NCBI RefSeq assembly: GCF_016583645.1
Contig: NZ_NRRL01000031.1
Span: 1 to 46,101, forward strand
Length of the DNA: 46,101 bases
Direction: 5' to 3'
From: Rhodovibrio sodomensis
GTDB taxonomy: Bacteria; Pseudomonadota; Alphaproteobacteria; Kiloniellales; Rhodovibrionaceae
This document shows positions 1 through 7,341 of this stretch, piece after piece; position 1 is the first letter of the stretch; the number at the start of each line of letters is the position of its first letter. The notes under the pieces are model-generated. The model did not search any database. It saw nothing but the letters and a program-made list of their open reading frames with translations, and was not told the DNA's origin. Position numbers and translations under genes: made by a program.

Positions 1-646
1 CGGTGGGGTCGGACGGCGCCGGCTTGGCGGGCGGCGGCGCCGGCTCGGTCGCTTGCCGGGCGGTCTCGGCTGTCGTCTGGGTGATTGGCTCCGCCGCCTC
101 CGCCGTCTTCGGGGCGACCGGCTGCGCGCGCGCCGGCGTCACCTCTTCGGCCGCGGCCGGCGCGGGCGCCTCGGGCGCCTCGGGCGCCGCTGCGGGTTGC
201 TCGGCGCCGGCGATCTCCGGGTTCGATAGGTCGCGCGCGGCGACGTGCGGGCTGGCCGGCGCGGCCGTATCGGGTGCGATCTCCGCGACGTCGGCGGCGG
301 GCGGTAGCGTCGGCTGGGCCGGCTCCGGGGCCGGCGCGCTGGCCGCCTCGGGGGGTGTCTCCGGGGCGGCCTGGAGTGGGGCGGTGTGCGCGGCGGTCGG
401 CGTCGGCGCGACCGGATCGCTTGTTTCCGGTGGTGCGGCGGGCTTGGCGGTTGCGTCGGGCGCGTCGACCGCGCGGGCGGCGGTGCCCGGCGCCCCGCCG
501 GCCGGGCCGAGGTCGACCTTGAGGCCGCCGCGTCCGGCGCCTTGCGCGCCCGAGGACGGGGCCTGCCAGAACACCGCCACGCCGGCGAGGTGGACCAGCG
601 CGGCGGCGCCTGCCGCGGCGATCAGATGGCGTCCGCGCAGCTGCAT
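1..646 (-). CDS. tonB: TonB energy-transducing protein, N-terminal part (cut by window edge)
   Basis: TonB couples the proton motive force harvested by ExbB/ExbD to outer-membrane receptors for iron chelates and similar ligands. I translated this minus-strand frame directly: it starts at the ATG complementary to 644-646, four bases after the stop of the preceding exbD, and stays open to the left edge (215 codons). Residues 8-28 form one membrane anchor. A glycine-rich stretch follows (GRGGLKVDLGPAGGAPG, about 39-55), as is common in alphaproteobacterial TonBs. The rest is a long Ala/Pro/Glu-rich linker that would span the periplasm. The C-terminal receptor-binding domain lies outside the window. 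The assignment rests on the exbB-exbD-exbD context plus the anchor and linker; a TolA-like protein is the main alternative. Confidence 0.8.
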   Translation of the reverse strand, partial: MQLRGRHLIAAAGAAALVHLAGVAVFWQAPSSGAQGAGRGGLKVDLGPAGGAPGTAARAVDAPDATAKPAAPPETSDPVAPTPTAAHTAPLQAAPETPPEAASAPAPEPAQPTLPPAADVAEIAPDTAAPASPHVAARDLSNPEIAGAEQPAAAPEAPEAPAPAAAEEVTPARAQPVAPKTAEAAEPITQTTAETARQATEPAPPPAKPAPSDPT

Positions 647-650
647 GATC

Positions 651-1055
651 TCATCGACCGTCGGGCACGGTGGTGAGCAGCGTGACCCGCGCCACGCCCG
701 CCCGGCGCAGGGCGTCCATCACCGCGATCACGCGGTTCGCCTCGGCCGCCTTGTCGCTCTTCAGCCGCACCACCGTCTCGCCCTCGCCAAGACCCGCCCG
801 CACCGCGGTCTCCAGCGCATCCAGCGCCATCACCTGGTTGCCGAGCGCGGTCTTGCCGTCCGGGCCGACGTACACCGTGACCGGCCGCCCGGTCGGGGCG
901 CGCGCGCTCTCGGAACTTGGCGGGGTCAGGTCGAACGGGTCCTGCTGGCCCAGCTTGCCGGCCAGCATGAAGAAGATCAGCAGCAGGAACACGACGTTGA
1001 TCAGCGGGATCGTGTTCTCCGGCGCGCTGCGCCTGGGCGGACGCCGCAGCTTCAT
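651..1055 (-). CDS. exbD: ExbD/TolR family biopolymer transport protein (second copy)
   Basis: ExbD forms the proton-channel stator of the TonB system with ExbB in the inner membrane. The 134-residue product has a short basic N-terminus, then a single transmembrane helix starting with PLINVVFLLLIFFMLAG. This is the usual ExbD/TolR segment, but the channel aspartate (normally PLIDV) is asparagine here. A periplasmic domain with a VYVGPDGKTALGN segment follows. Its ATG overlaps the stop of the upstream exbD in an ATGA, and tonB begins four bases after its own stop, so translation is tightly coupled. The sister copy keeps the aspartate, so a heteromeric channel is plausible. This last point is inference. 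Confidence 0.92.
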   Translation of the reverse strand: MKLRRPPRRSAPENTIPLINVVFLLLIFFMLAGKLGQQDPFDLTPPSSESARAPTGRPVTVYVGPDGKTALGNQVMALDALETAVRAGLGEGETVVRLKSDKAAEANRVIAVMDALRRAGVARVTLLTTVPDGR

Positions 1056-1483
1056 CGCTGGCCGCCCGCGCCGCGCAGCAGCTGGACCCGATCCAGGCCG
1101 GCGTTGCGCGCCGCGTCCAGCAGGTCGATCGCGTCCTGCATCGCGACACCGGCCGCGGGCTGGATCAGCAGGCGCGCCTCCGGCCGCGCGCGCACCGCGT
1201 CGCGCAGGCGCGCTTGCAGGCCCGAACGCGCCACCGGGCGGCCGTTGAGGTCGAGCGACCCGTCACCGCCGATCCGCAGCAGCAGGGCGCCGGTTTCGCC
1301 GCCGGAGGTGCCGGCGGTCGCCGGGGCCCGCAGCTCGATCGCGCGCCAGTCCAGGAAGCTGGAGGCCAGCATGAAGAACACCAGCAGGATGAACACGACG
1401 TCGATCAGCGGGGTCAGGCTGATGTAGGGGCGGCGCGTGGCGTTACTGCGCAGCTTGAGCGTGGAAGACCTGGGCGCGCTCAT
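1052..1483 (-). CDS. exbD: ExbD/TolR family biopolymer transport protein (first copy)
   Basis: This is a 143-residue ExbD with the canonical transmembrane start SLTPLIDVVFILLVFFMLAS (residues 22-41), including the aspartate needed for proton conduction. A periplasmic domain of about 95 residues follows. The ATG at 1483 is the only plausible start before the helix, and it gives a 41-base overlap with the end of exbB. Two adjacent exbD genes behind one exbB is a common arrangement in alphaproteobacterial TonB operons. The product should act in the inner membrane with ExbB and TonB to energise outer-membrane uptake. Confidence 0.93.
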   Translation of the reverse strand: MSAPRSSTLKLRSNATRRPYISLTPLIDVVFILLVFFMLASSFLDWRAIELRAPATAGTSGGETGALLLRIGGDGSLDLNGRPVARSGLQARLRDAVRARPEARLLIQPAAGVAMQDAIDLLDAARNAGLDRVQLLRGAGGQR

Positions 1484-2159
1484 CGTCGGTATCCCATGTG
1501 ATCGCCGCGTCGGCGGTGTAGACCCGGGTCACCGCGTCCTCCATCGCATGGGTGACCCGCTCGATCCGGCGGTCGAGCCAGTTCGCCGTGGCGGTCGCGG
1601 GAATCGCAACGGCGAGGCCGACGGCCGTGGTCATCAGGGCCGCCCAGATCCCGCCGGACAGGACGGCTGGATCGACCTGGCTGCCGGCGGCCTCCATCGC
1701 CTGGAACGCGTCGATCATGCCGAGCACGGTGCCGAACAGGCCGAGCAGCGGGCTCAGGGTCGCGATCACCTCCAGGATCCGAAGGTGCGAGCGCAGGTTC
1801 TCGATCTGCGCGGCCGCCCGCCGGGCCGTCTCTTCGCGCAGCAGGCTGCGGTCGGCGGTCGTTTGCCGTTCCGCCCGGATCGCTTCGGCGACCGTCTGCG
1901 CGACCGGGTTGCGCCGCCGGTCCAGCACGGACAATGCCTGCAAGCGGTCGCCCCGTCGGTAGGCGCTCAGCGCGCGCTCGACCGGCGCCATGTCGGCGAG
2001 CCGAAGCACGCGGAACTGCACCAGCTTGGCGATCACGACCGCGAGGGCGACGACCGAGAGCAGCAGCAGGATCGCGACCACGGGCCCGCCCAGGCGCAGG
2101 GTGTCGATCGCGCCCTGCAGCGCGCCGGCACCGCCGTCGATGAGCTTGTCCGGAATCAC
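1443..2159 (-). CDS. exbB: ExbB/MotA/TolQ proton channel family protein
   Basis: This 238-residue protein has the three-helix ExbB layout: helix 1 near residues 24-46, and helices 2 and 3 near 131-152 and 170-193. The latter two are separated by a short loop and include the typical LSPLLGLFGTVLGMIDAF segment. It would form the pentameric inner-membrane proton channel that drives TonB. It is the first gene of exbB-exbD-exbD-tonB. A Fur-like 31-bp motif lies 51-81 bases upstream of the start, so iron control is likely. TolQ is the alternative reading, but there is no tolA/tolB/pal context, and ExbB fits the adjacent motif better. Confidence 0.93.
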   Translation of the reverse strand: MIPDKLIDGGAGALQGAIDTLRLGGPVVAILLLLSVVALAVVIAKLVQFRVLRLADMAPVERALSAYRRGDRLQALSVLDRRRNPVAQTVAEAIRAERQTTADRSLLREETARRAAAQIENLRSHLRILEVIATLSPLLGLFGTVLGMIDAFQAMEAAGSQVDPAVLSGGIWAALMTTAVGLAVAIPATATANWLDRRIERVTHAMEDAVTRVYTADAAITWDTDDERAQVFHAQAAQ

Positions 2160-2209
2160 GGCCGGTCCCTTCCCTCCGGTTTCTCTCGAACGCGCGCCGC
2201 GGCCGGAAT

Positions 2210-2240
2210 ATAATGAGAATGCAGTGCAATTGCAACAAGC
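2210..2240 (-). promoter_or_regulatory. Fur-like operator upstream of exbB
   Basis: On the plus strand the site reads ATAATG, eight variable bases, then GTGCAATTGCAACAAGC, including the perfect palindrome TGCAATTGCA. The same 31-bp arrangement occurs without gaps at 2855-2885, upstream of the neighbouring secreted-protein gene. TTGCAA-type palindromes ahead of TonB-system genes suggest a Fur or Irr family iron regulator. The regulator is inferred; the conserved sequence is directly visible. Confidence 0.55.
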
Positions 2241-2336
2241 GCGGCCGCGCCGGTCGCCGCGCGGTCGCGCGCCGCAAGGCGCGGCGGGGACGTTCAGAGC
2301 TCAGCCGGGCGGGCGAGCGCCGGCAATGAACTGCGG

Positions 2337-2756
2337 TTATTTGATGAAGGTCGCCTCGGTGCGGGACGACGGCGCGGTCATGGCGGTGCAGTCCGGCTGG
2401 CTGTCGCCGCCGGTGTCGCACGCCATCACGCTGTTCAGCAGGACGCGGCGAATGCCGCCGCAGCTAACGCCGTCGATGTCGAACAGCTTGACGCTGGTCT
2501 TGCCGGCCGGCAGCGGGCCCGCCGCCACCGCGACGCGCTTGGCGATCACACCGTCGGTGTCGAACATCACGGGGTCGAGCTTGAACGGGTCGAACGCCGT
2601 CCCGGTGCGGTTCTCGAACACGAGGTAGGCCCGGCACGCCGCGCCGACCGGCTCCAGTTTGTTCAATTCGACCCGGATCCCATCGTCCTGGGCGCGCGCG
2701 GCACCGGCGAGGGCGAGGCCCGCGAGGGCCAGGCCGGCGACAGCAAGCTTGTTCAT
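2337..2756 (-). CDS. secreted conserved protein of the TonB cluster
   Basis: This 139-residue protein has a clear Sec signal peptide (residues 1-22, ending AGAARA before QDDG). The mature part is about 115 residues with four cysteines. I recognise the segment around LNKLEPVGAACRAYLVFENR as typical of periplasmic proteins encoded next to exbBD in Rhodospirillaceae-like bacteria, but I know no established function. It lies just upstream of exbB on the same strand and shares the 31-bp Fur-like motif, so it probably belongs to the same iron- or TonB-linked regulon. It could be a periplasmic partner of TonB-dependent uptake. That role is inference. Confidence 0.75.
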   Translation of the reverse strand: MNKLAVAGLALAGLALAGAARAQDDGIRVELNKLEPVGAACRAYLVFENRTGTAFDPFKLDPVMFDTDGVIAKRVAVAAGPLPAGKTSVKLFDIDGVSCGGIRRVLLNSVMACDTGGDSQPDCTAMTAPSSRTEATFIK

Positions 2757-2854
2757 ATCCGGGCGTCCCCTGGCGGCGGTGTCGTGCGCGCCGATACGGG
2801 TTAGGCCCGGGCTCAGCCGGGCGCCCGGTTTCGCGGCGCGTCTGAGCGCCCCGG

Positions 2855-2885
2855 ATAATGCAAACGAGGTGCAGTTGCAATAAGC
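2855..2885 (-). promoter_or_regulatory. Fur-like operator upstream of the secreted-protein gene
   Basis: This is the second copy of the 31-bp motif seen at 2210-2240: ATAATG, eight variable bases, then GTGCAGTTGCAATAAGC. Of the 23 non-spacer positions, 21 match the first copy. It lies 99-129 bases upstream of the gene ending at 2337. Conservation between two adjacent promoters, with divergent sequence around it, supports a real operator. Confidence 0.55.
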
Positions 2886-2941
2886 AGGCTCGGAAAACCG
2901 CCGGCCGGGCTTCGGTCGAGGGGCGAGGGGCGCGTGTCCAC

Positions 2942-3379
2942 TTACCCGCCGAACCGATCCTTGAGCGCGTCGAAGCCGCCCTGGAAGACGCCGTTGCCGA
3001 CCGTCTCCACGAGGTTTGCCGCGTCATCGGGCGCGCACTCGAACTCGGCCGTCCACTCGGCGTAGCAGCGCGCGCCGTCGGTGATCGGCAGCAGCCGCAG
3101 CACCGCGACGTAGTTCCACAGCGGCATCGGCGATTCCAGGATGCCGTAGACACAGCGCCGGGCCCGGTCGTCCAGGCCCAGCAGCTGCTCGCGCAGCTGG
3201 CCGCCGTCGGTCAGCGTGAAGTTGCGCACGCAGCCGACCGCGTCGCCCGGCAGGCCGTCCTCGATCCGGCTTTCGGCGATTCCCGGGTGCCAGTCGGGCA
3301 GGGCGTTGAAATCCCGGATCGCCGCCCAGACGCGGTCCGCGTCGGCCGGGATCACCGAGCTCGTGAATACGCTGGGCAT
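2942..3379 (-). CDS. SRPBCC (START/Bet v1-like) family protein, copy 1
   Basis: This 145-residue protein has a helix-grip fold signature: an N-terminal VIPADADRVWAAIRDFNALP segment, a middle CVRNF strand, and a C-terminal long helix (GVFQGGFDALKDRFGG). SRPBCC proteins bind hydrophobic ligands; no catalytic residues can be named. I chose the ATG at 3379 because GAGGAGG lies about nine bases upstream; a longer frame to 3436 has no such signal. It ends 73 bases from the Tm-1-like gene on the same strand. A clear paralogue lies at 14373-14813 beside the TIM-barrel gene (shared DFN-LPD-HP, IEDG, GCVRNF, LREQLL). The two copies therefore pair with the two halves of a Tm-1-type system. Confidence 0.82.
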   Translation of the reverse strand: MPSVFTSSVIPADADRVWAAIRDFNALPDWHPGIAESRIEDGLPGDAVGCVRNFTLTDGGQLREQLLGLDDRARRCVYGILESPMPLWNYVAVLRLLPITDGARCYAEWTAEFECAPDDAANLVETVGNGVFQGGFDALKDRFGG

Positions 3380-3452
3380 GGCGGCGTCCTCCTCGTCGGG
3401 CGTCGGGGCGGCTCGGGGCCGGCCCGAAGTGGGCATGAGTCGCCGGGCGCGC

Positions 3453-4652
3453 TCAGGTCCGGGTAACCTCGTGGAACGTCTTCACCAGCGCCTCGGCGAA
3501 CGCGGGGTCGTTGACGTTGTGCGGCAGGCGGATCAGGCGGCGGCGGTCGGTCTGCTGCACCGTCGCCTCGAGCGCGGCGAACAGTTCGGCGTCGGCCTCC
3601 GGGTCGTGGAACGGCTGGCCCGGCGCATCGATCGCCGAGACGCCGCCTTCCGGCAGCAGGAAGCGCACCGGCCCGTCGCACGCGTTCAGCTTGTGGCCGA
3701 TCCACTCGCCCATCCGCCGGTTCTCCTCCGGCGTCGTCCGCATCAGCGTGATCTGCGGGTTGTGGACGTAGAGGTTGCGGTCCTTGTAGCGCTCCGGAAC
3801 GGTCTCCTTGGCGCCGAAGTTGACCATGTCGAGCGCGCCGCAGGAGCCGACGTAGGGCACGCCGGTGCGCGCGATCGCGCCCAGCCGGTCGTCGCCGGCG
3901 GGGAACACCCCGCCCATCAACAGGTCGCAGACTTCCGTCGTGGTGAGGTCGATGACGTAGGGGACCAGCCCGGATTCGACCAGCTTCTCCATCGATTGGC
4001 CGCCCGTGCCGGTGGCATGGAACACCAGGCAGTCGTAGGCGTCGCCCAGCTCGTCGGTGACCTGCTGCACGCACGCGGTGGTGACGCCGAACATGGTGAT
4101 GCCGACCGCCGGCTTGCTGTCGGCGGCGGCCGGCAGGCTGTTCGCCAGCATCCCGGCCAGCGCGTGCGCGGCGTTCGCCAGCACGACCCGGGAGATCCGG
4201 TTCAGGCCCTGCACGTCGGTGACCGAGTACATCATCGCGATGTCGCTGGGCCCGACATAGGGCGCGACGTTGCCGGAGGCGACCGTGGACACCAGCAGCT
4301 TGGGCACCCCGATCGGCAGCGCGCGCATCGCCGGCGCCACCAGCGCCGTCCCGCCGGAGCCGCCGGCGCTGATCATCCCGGCGATGTCGTCGCGGGCGCG
4401 CACGAAGCGCTCGAACGCCACGCTCATCGCGGCGATCGCCTGCCCGCGGTCGGTCAGACCGAGCACCGCCTCGGCGCCGTCCGGATGGTGGCCGGCGACC
4501 TCGCGCGCGCCGATGTCGGCGTCCGCCGCCGGGTCGGCCGTGCCCAGATCGACCAGCGTCGTCCCGACGCCGGCCGCCTCGATCCGGTCGCGCAGATAGC
4601 GCAGTTCCGGGCCCTTGGTATCCAGGGTCCCGACCACGAAGGCTGTCGGCAT
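3453..4652 (-). CDS. Tm-1-like ATP-binding domain protein (UPF0261)
   Basis: This 399-residue protein matches the UPF0261/Tm-1-like family from its first residues ([19 protein letters not shown]) through internal signatures such as [21 protein letters not shown] and [16 protein letters not shown]. The family is homologous to the N-terminal nucleotide-binding domain of tomato Tm-1, a protein that inhibits tobamovirus replication. The bacterial function is not established. In plant Tm-1 this domain is fused to a TIM-barrel domain; here the TIM barrel is a separate gene at 13508-14344. The start is backed by GGGGAGG about six bases upstream. The neighbouring SRPBCC gene, 73 bases downstream, is probably co-transcribed. 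A role in metabolism of an imported small molecule is inferred from the nearby ABC transporter. Confidence 0.9.
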   Translation of the reverse strand: MPTAFVVGTLDTKGPELRYLRDRIEAAGVGTTLVDLGTADPAADADIGAREVAGHHPDGAEAVLGLTDRGQAIAAMSVAFERFVRARDDIAGMISAGGSGGTALVAPAMRALPIGVPKLLVSTVASGNVAPYVGPSDIAMMYSVTDVQGLNRISRVVLANAAHALAGMLANSLPAAADSKPAVGITMFGVTTACVQQVTDELGDAYDCLVFHATGTGGQSMEKLVESGLVPYVIDLTTTEVCDLLMGGVFPAGDDRLGAIARTGVPYVGSCGALDMVNFGAKETVPERYKDRNLYVHNPQITLMRTTPEENRRMGEWIGHKLNACDGPVRFLLPEGGVSAIDAPGQPFHDPEADAELFAALEATVQQTDRRRLIRLPHNVNDPAFAEALVKTFHEVTRT

Positions 4653-4954
4653 GCCGTTGTCCTCCCCAGGCGGTGCGCGCCGATCTGATGCCAGCGTTGC
4701 AAACCCGGGTTAGAGTGAGGCCGTTTGCAGCCCGGCGCAAGCGGTGGCAGCGCGGAGATGGTCCTGGGCGTGTGGCCCAGATGGACGCAAACCCACGCGG
4801 CAAGGACGACCCGGGCGCGGCTGATCGGTCCGGACAACCGCGTGGGCACGGCGTCACCCGAGGGGGTCGCGCCAGTAGTGTCCCTGTTCTTGCCAGAGCT
4901 ATGTCGAGACGTGAGACATCCACCCTTAACGGAGGGGGACAGGCAGGGCCTGGC
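4653..4954. other. intergenic region with hairpins and a possible operator
   Basis: No convincing gene is visible. The stretch holds the promoter side of the Tm-1-like gene, with an inverted pair TGCAAAC (4698-4704) and GTTTGCA (4723-4729), 18 bases apart, that could be an operator. It also has a perfect 9-base long-range stem, CCCACGCGG (4792-4800) with CCGCGTGGG (4838-4846), and a small CTGGGC/GCCCAG hairpin near 4764-4780. I cannot assign a function to the hairpins. Confidence 0.4.
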
Positions 4955-5110
4955 TTAACTGCGTGTTTCGTATGCGATCCAGGCAATCAAGATAGGCGAA
5001 GCGAGAACGAACGCCAGCAGCAACCACAAGGGTTTGTCCGGGTAAAGGAGGCTCTGGAGCCCAGTGAGGATGAATATGATGGGCAGGCTGTACGACACGA
5101 TTTGGCTCAT
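4955..5110 (-). CDS. small two-helix membrane protein, unknown
   Basis: This 51-residue orphan has two predicted membrane helices (about residues 4-20 and 28-46) joined by the short polar turn YPDKP. The ATG at 5110 was chosen because the protein then begins directly before the first helix. The longer upstream frame reads through unstructured basic sequence, and AAAGG sits about nine bases before this start. I recognise no family. It is one of several small orphan membrane-protein genes between 4.9 and 7.1 kb. A toxin-like or envelope-stress peptide is possible, but nothing in the sequence shows it. Confidence 0.5.
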   Translation of the reverse strand: MSQIVSYSLPIIFILTGLQSLLYPDKPLWLLLAFVLASPILIAWIAYETRS

Positions 5111-5283
5111 TCTGACAACCTTTGATGGGTAGTGTGCGGCGCGCGCGACTTGCCGGAACGCCGACTCAGCTTGCTGGCCGACCCTCCGCGCCAACGCTTC
5201 GAAGAGAGCGCCGGACTGCGCGCCTGGTTTCGCGAAGACCCAAGGTCTCACGCTATCTGTAGAGAGCGATCAGCCGGGCGGGC

Positions 5284-5505
5284 CTAATCGATTTGTCCGC
5301 GCCAGCGCGCCACTGCCGCCATCAGGCCGCCGATGGAGAACATGCAGATCAGCATGATCAGGCCCGGTTCCCAGCCGTGCTGTCGAAATTCCTCGGGGGT
5401 CGGCCACAGCGCATTCGCGATCAGAAGACCCGCGACGCCTCCGCCCAAAACACTCGTGACGACGACCACGTTGCAAATTCGATCTTGGTGCAGTCGTTGC
5501 TGCAT
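5284..5505 (-). CDS. small two-helix membrane protein, unknown
   Basis: This 73-residue protein has two hydrophobic helices, about residues 10-32 and 47-65, with a polar loop PTPEEFRQHGWEPG between them. The ATG at 5505 is preceded by AAGGA at a workable distance; the longer frame to 5652 crosses AT-rich, non-coding-looking sequence. No family is recognised. The upstream DNA (5510-5640) is much more AT-rich than the window average, suggesting a promoter and possibly acquired DNA. Its neighbours are also small orphan membrane proteins. Confidence 0.5.
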   Translation of the reverse strand: MQQRLHQDRICNVVVVTSVLGGGVAGLLIANALWPTPEEFRQHGWEPGLIMLICMFSIGGLMAAVARWRGQID

Positions 5506-5913
5506 GGCGAACCGATCCTTTATTGTTAAACTTATGCTAGTCCTACATAGCCGTTGCCGGTTAGTCGAGGTTAAATAGACGGCGATATATAGGAAATTAT
5601 TTGGAAGAAATTTGACAGCATGAGCCCTATCGCGGCCGTCCGCTGAACCCATGGGCCGTCGGGCCGTCCGTTCTTCGTGGCACTAATTTAAATCGGTCAC
5701 CGGGTTGCAACCCGGGCGGCACCGCCGCTTGGGGGCTTCGAACACGTCTATCTGATGCGCCGGGCATCTCCACAAAATCTGCAAGATTGCCGCCTTTAAG
5801 AGGGAGAAAAGGTTGATGACATCAGTTAGCCATAAGAGGTGGTCAAGTGAATTAGCCGAAGGCCCAAAGGCAAGGGCCATTTGTTGCGCTCATCGAAGGA
5901 GGATGTTGAAGCC
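5506..5913. other. AT-rich intergenic region between divergent small genes
   Basis: About 400 bp separate two divergently oriented small membrane-protein genes. Roughly 5515-5620 is strikingly AT-rich for this genome. It contains a perfect 16-bp palindrome, CCGGGTTGCAACCCGG, at 5700-5715, with ATTTAAAT just upstream (about 5686-5693). A TTGACA hexamer near 5611-5616 has no good -10 partner. A 65-codon minus-strand frame here looks non-coding. Divergent promoters are likely but cannot be placed confidently. Confidence 0.45.
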
Positions 5914-6069
5914 ATGAAACGGATAAGCTTGACGGATGAGGATCATAATCCCCGGCGTATTTTTAATCGGCGGGTCGAATGGCCGTTGGCGCTGCTTTTT
6001 GCTGCGGTCCCGCTTCTCGCGATCGTCGCCGTCGTCAAGAACGTCTTATTGGCTGGTGGCGGGGCGTGA
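5914..6069 (+). CDS. small single-helix membrane protein, unknown
   Basis: This 51-residue peptide has a charged N-terminal half (KRISLTDEDHNPRRIFNRR) and one membrane helix (about residues 22-45), ending in GGGA. The start is set by the strong ribosome-binding site AAGGAGG at 5896-5902, 11 bases before the ATG; a TTG start at 5881 would place that site inside the gene. It resembles light-harvesting subunits only in size and topology: it lacks the conserved helix histidine of LH proteins, so I reject that reading. Function unknown. Confidence 0.5.
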   Translation: MKRISLTDEDHNPRRIFNRRVEWPLALLFAAVPLLAIVAVVKNVLLAGGGA

Positions 6070-6151
6070 TAGCCCCGCTACCGCGTTTTGTGCCGCCAAG
6101 TCCGGTTACCGCATTCCAGCGCGAATGCTTGGCCAGCAGCCTTTGGGCTGG

Positions 6152-6204
6152 CTAGAGCAAGATGCTGAAAGGTGAAGCCACCTTTCAGCTGAATCTTGCT
6201 CTAG
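6152..6204. repeat. family C palindromic repeat (copy C1)
   Basis: This is a 53-bp near-perfect palindrome that begins CTAGAGCAAGATGCTGAAAG and ends in CTTGCTCTAG, around a core of GAAAGGTG and CACCTTTC. Related copies lie at 9809, 16787, 16852, 17780, 27920 and 27983. The copy at 16852-16902 is its reverse complement with a single substitution. All lie outside genes or at stop codons. Confidence 0.9.
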
Positions 6205-6305
6205 GCGCGCGGCTGAAGGCTGAGAGTGTACCTTCATCAGGGGCGCCGACCGGGCAGCGTACCCGAACCTGCGCGCTGTGACACCGATCTTGCCGGGACA
6301 GCACC

Positions 6306-6664
6306 GTGCGCAAGCTCCTTCGCGCATTCGACACGTCCGCTGGCAACCGCGCTTTGACCATCGCAGCCGCCCTTGGCTTGGCGTCGGTTGCGCCTGGCTT
6401 TAACGCGAACGCTGCCGGACAGCTGAGCATCAACGGGCGGGGCCAGGATTGCGATGTCGCGGGAATTCCGATGCCCGAAGCCGAAATCTCGGCGGCGCGA
6501 TTGTAGCGGGTTCGAACCTGACGGCCGCCACTCTGACCGGTGCCGACCAGCGACGCGGTGATCTCCCACGCGACATACCGCTGACCAACCAGACCCTCAG
6601 GTCAGGGTCGGCGTCCGGGAGCGCGGGGGCGATCGATCCGTCCATGATGCGTGGGCGGGGATGA
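6306..6664 (+). pseudogene. frameshifted secreted pentapeptide-repeat protein remnant
   Basis: From a GTG at 6306 one frame encodes a signal-peptide-like N-terminus (hydrophobic core TIAAALGLASVAP, then NANA) and runs to a stop at 6504-6506. A second frame, open to 6664, carries clear pentapeptide repeats in NLGGAIVAGSNLTAATLTGA (from about 6485) that continue the protein out of frame. Together they look like a secreted or periplasmic pentapeptide-repeat protein broken by a frameshift near 6465-6485 and then eroded. A sequencing error at one base could give the same picture. No function can be assigned. Confidence 0.42.
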
Positions 6665-6689
6665 TGCGCGATCGAGGATGCCCGCAATA

Positions 6690-6721
6690 CCCTGGGAGGC
6701 GGTCCCAACCACCTCCCAGGG
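6690..6721 (-). terminator. hairpin just past a minus-strand stop codon
   Basis: CCCTGGGAGG (6690-6699) pairs perfectly with CCTCCCAGGG (6712-6721) around a 12-base loop. It starts ten bases beyond the stop of the gene ending at 6732. There is no T-run after it in the minus direction, so it is either a mRNA-stabilising 3' hairpin or a weak terminator. Confidence 0.5.
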
Positions 6722-6731
6722 GCTGCCGGGA

Positions 6732-7079
6732 TCAGGCCGGCTGCAGGGCATCGTCGCATGCGTCCACGACGTCCTCGTGAAAGCTGGCGTCGTTCGGCAG
6801 CTGAGGCGTGAACTGCTTCGCGAGTTCGCTGCGATTTTCGTTATCCCAGCCTTCAAGCTTCGCCATCTTCATGTTCTTTGTCTGGGTCCAGAATTTCTCT
6901 GCATTCGCCTCGCAGACCTGGGCGAGCGTCTGGACCTTGGCCTGATGCACGTTCTCGGCCATTGCGCCGGCGGTGTAGACCCAGTTCAAGCTGAACGCGA
7001 CGATCGCCGCAACGACGATCCCGCCGATAGCGCCGGCGACGACGGGCTTCAACCGGGTTAGCGTGTCTTGTACGTTCAT
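6732..7079 (-). CDS. membrane-anchored protein of unknown function
   Basis: This 115-residue protein has an N-terminal membrane anchor (about residues 12-36, VVAGAIGGIVVAAIVAFSLN). A hydrophilic domain follows with two cysteines (in AQVCEAN and VDACDD) that could form a disulphide in the periplasm, and conserved-looking aromatic and Asn residues (WTQTKN, GWDNENR). The start is set by GGAGG six bases before the ATG; an upstream extension to 7262 has no such signal. The upstream 60 bases are AT-rich and probably hold the promoter, and a strong hairpin follows the stop. No family is recognised. Confidence 0.65.
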   Translation of the reverse strand: MNVQDTLTRLKPVVAGAIGGIVVAAIVAFSLNWVYTAGAMAENVHQAKVQTLAQVCEANAEKFWTQTKNMKMAKLEGWDNENRSELAKQFTPQLPNDASFHEDVVDACDDALQPA

Positions 7080-7341
7080 AACGCCCTCCTTCTTGATAAT
7101 ATTTCCGCTTTTAAACGTAAATGTGGTTGGTGAACCAATAGCCGCAACCCCAGTCAATGTGACGATTCTTTGATGAGATATGACGAAAATTTCGGCCCAC
7201 GACGCAATCAGGCACGAACTTAAAGGTAACGAACCAAGGTTGCTTGCGGCCGTGGCGCGCATCGGCCGACACCGGCCCCGCCCGGCAGGTCGGCTGTGCC
7301 CTGGAAAACACCCGACAGGTGTGTCCGCCGACTCCCGGCGC

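Noticed and set aside
3..1427. Plus-strand open frame of 474 codons over the tonB/exbD region
   Set aside because: It is antisense to exbD and tonB, rich in Ala/Gly/Arg from GC-rich codons, and has no domain signal.
5813..5825. TTGATGACATCAG as an FNR/FnrL site
   Set aside because: The half-sites are three bases apart instead of four and the last base differs; no promoter is nearby.
5683..5880. 65-codon minus-strand gene in the AT-rich gap
   Set aside because: No ribosome-binding site or family features, and it covers a perfect palindrome and likely promoter DNA.
5914..6069. Light-harvesting antenna subunit
   Set aside because: Size and topology fit, but the bacteriochlorophyll-binding histidine in the helix is missing.
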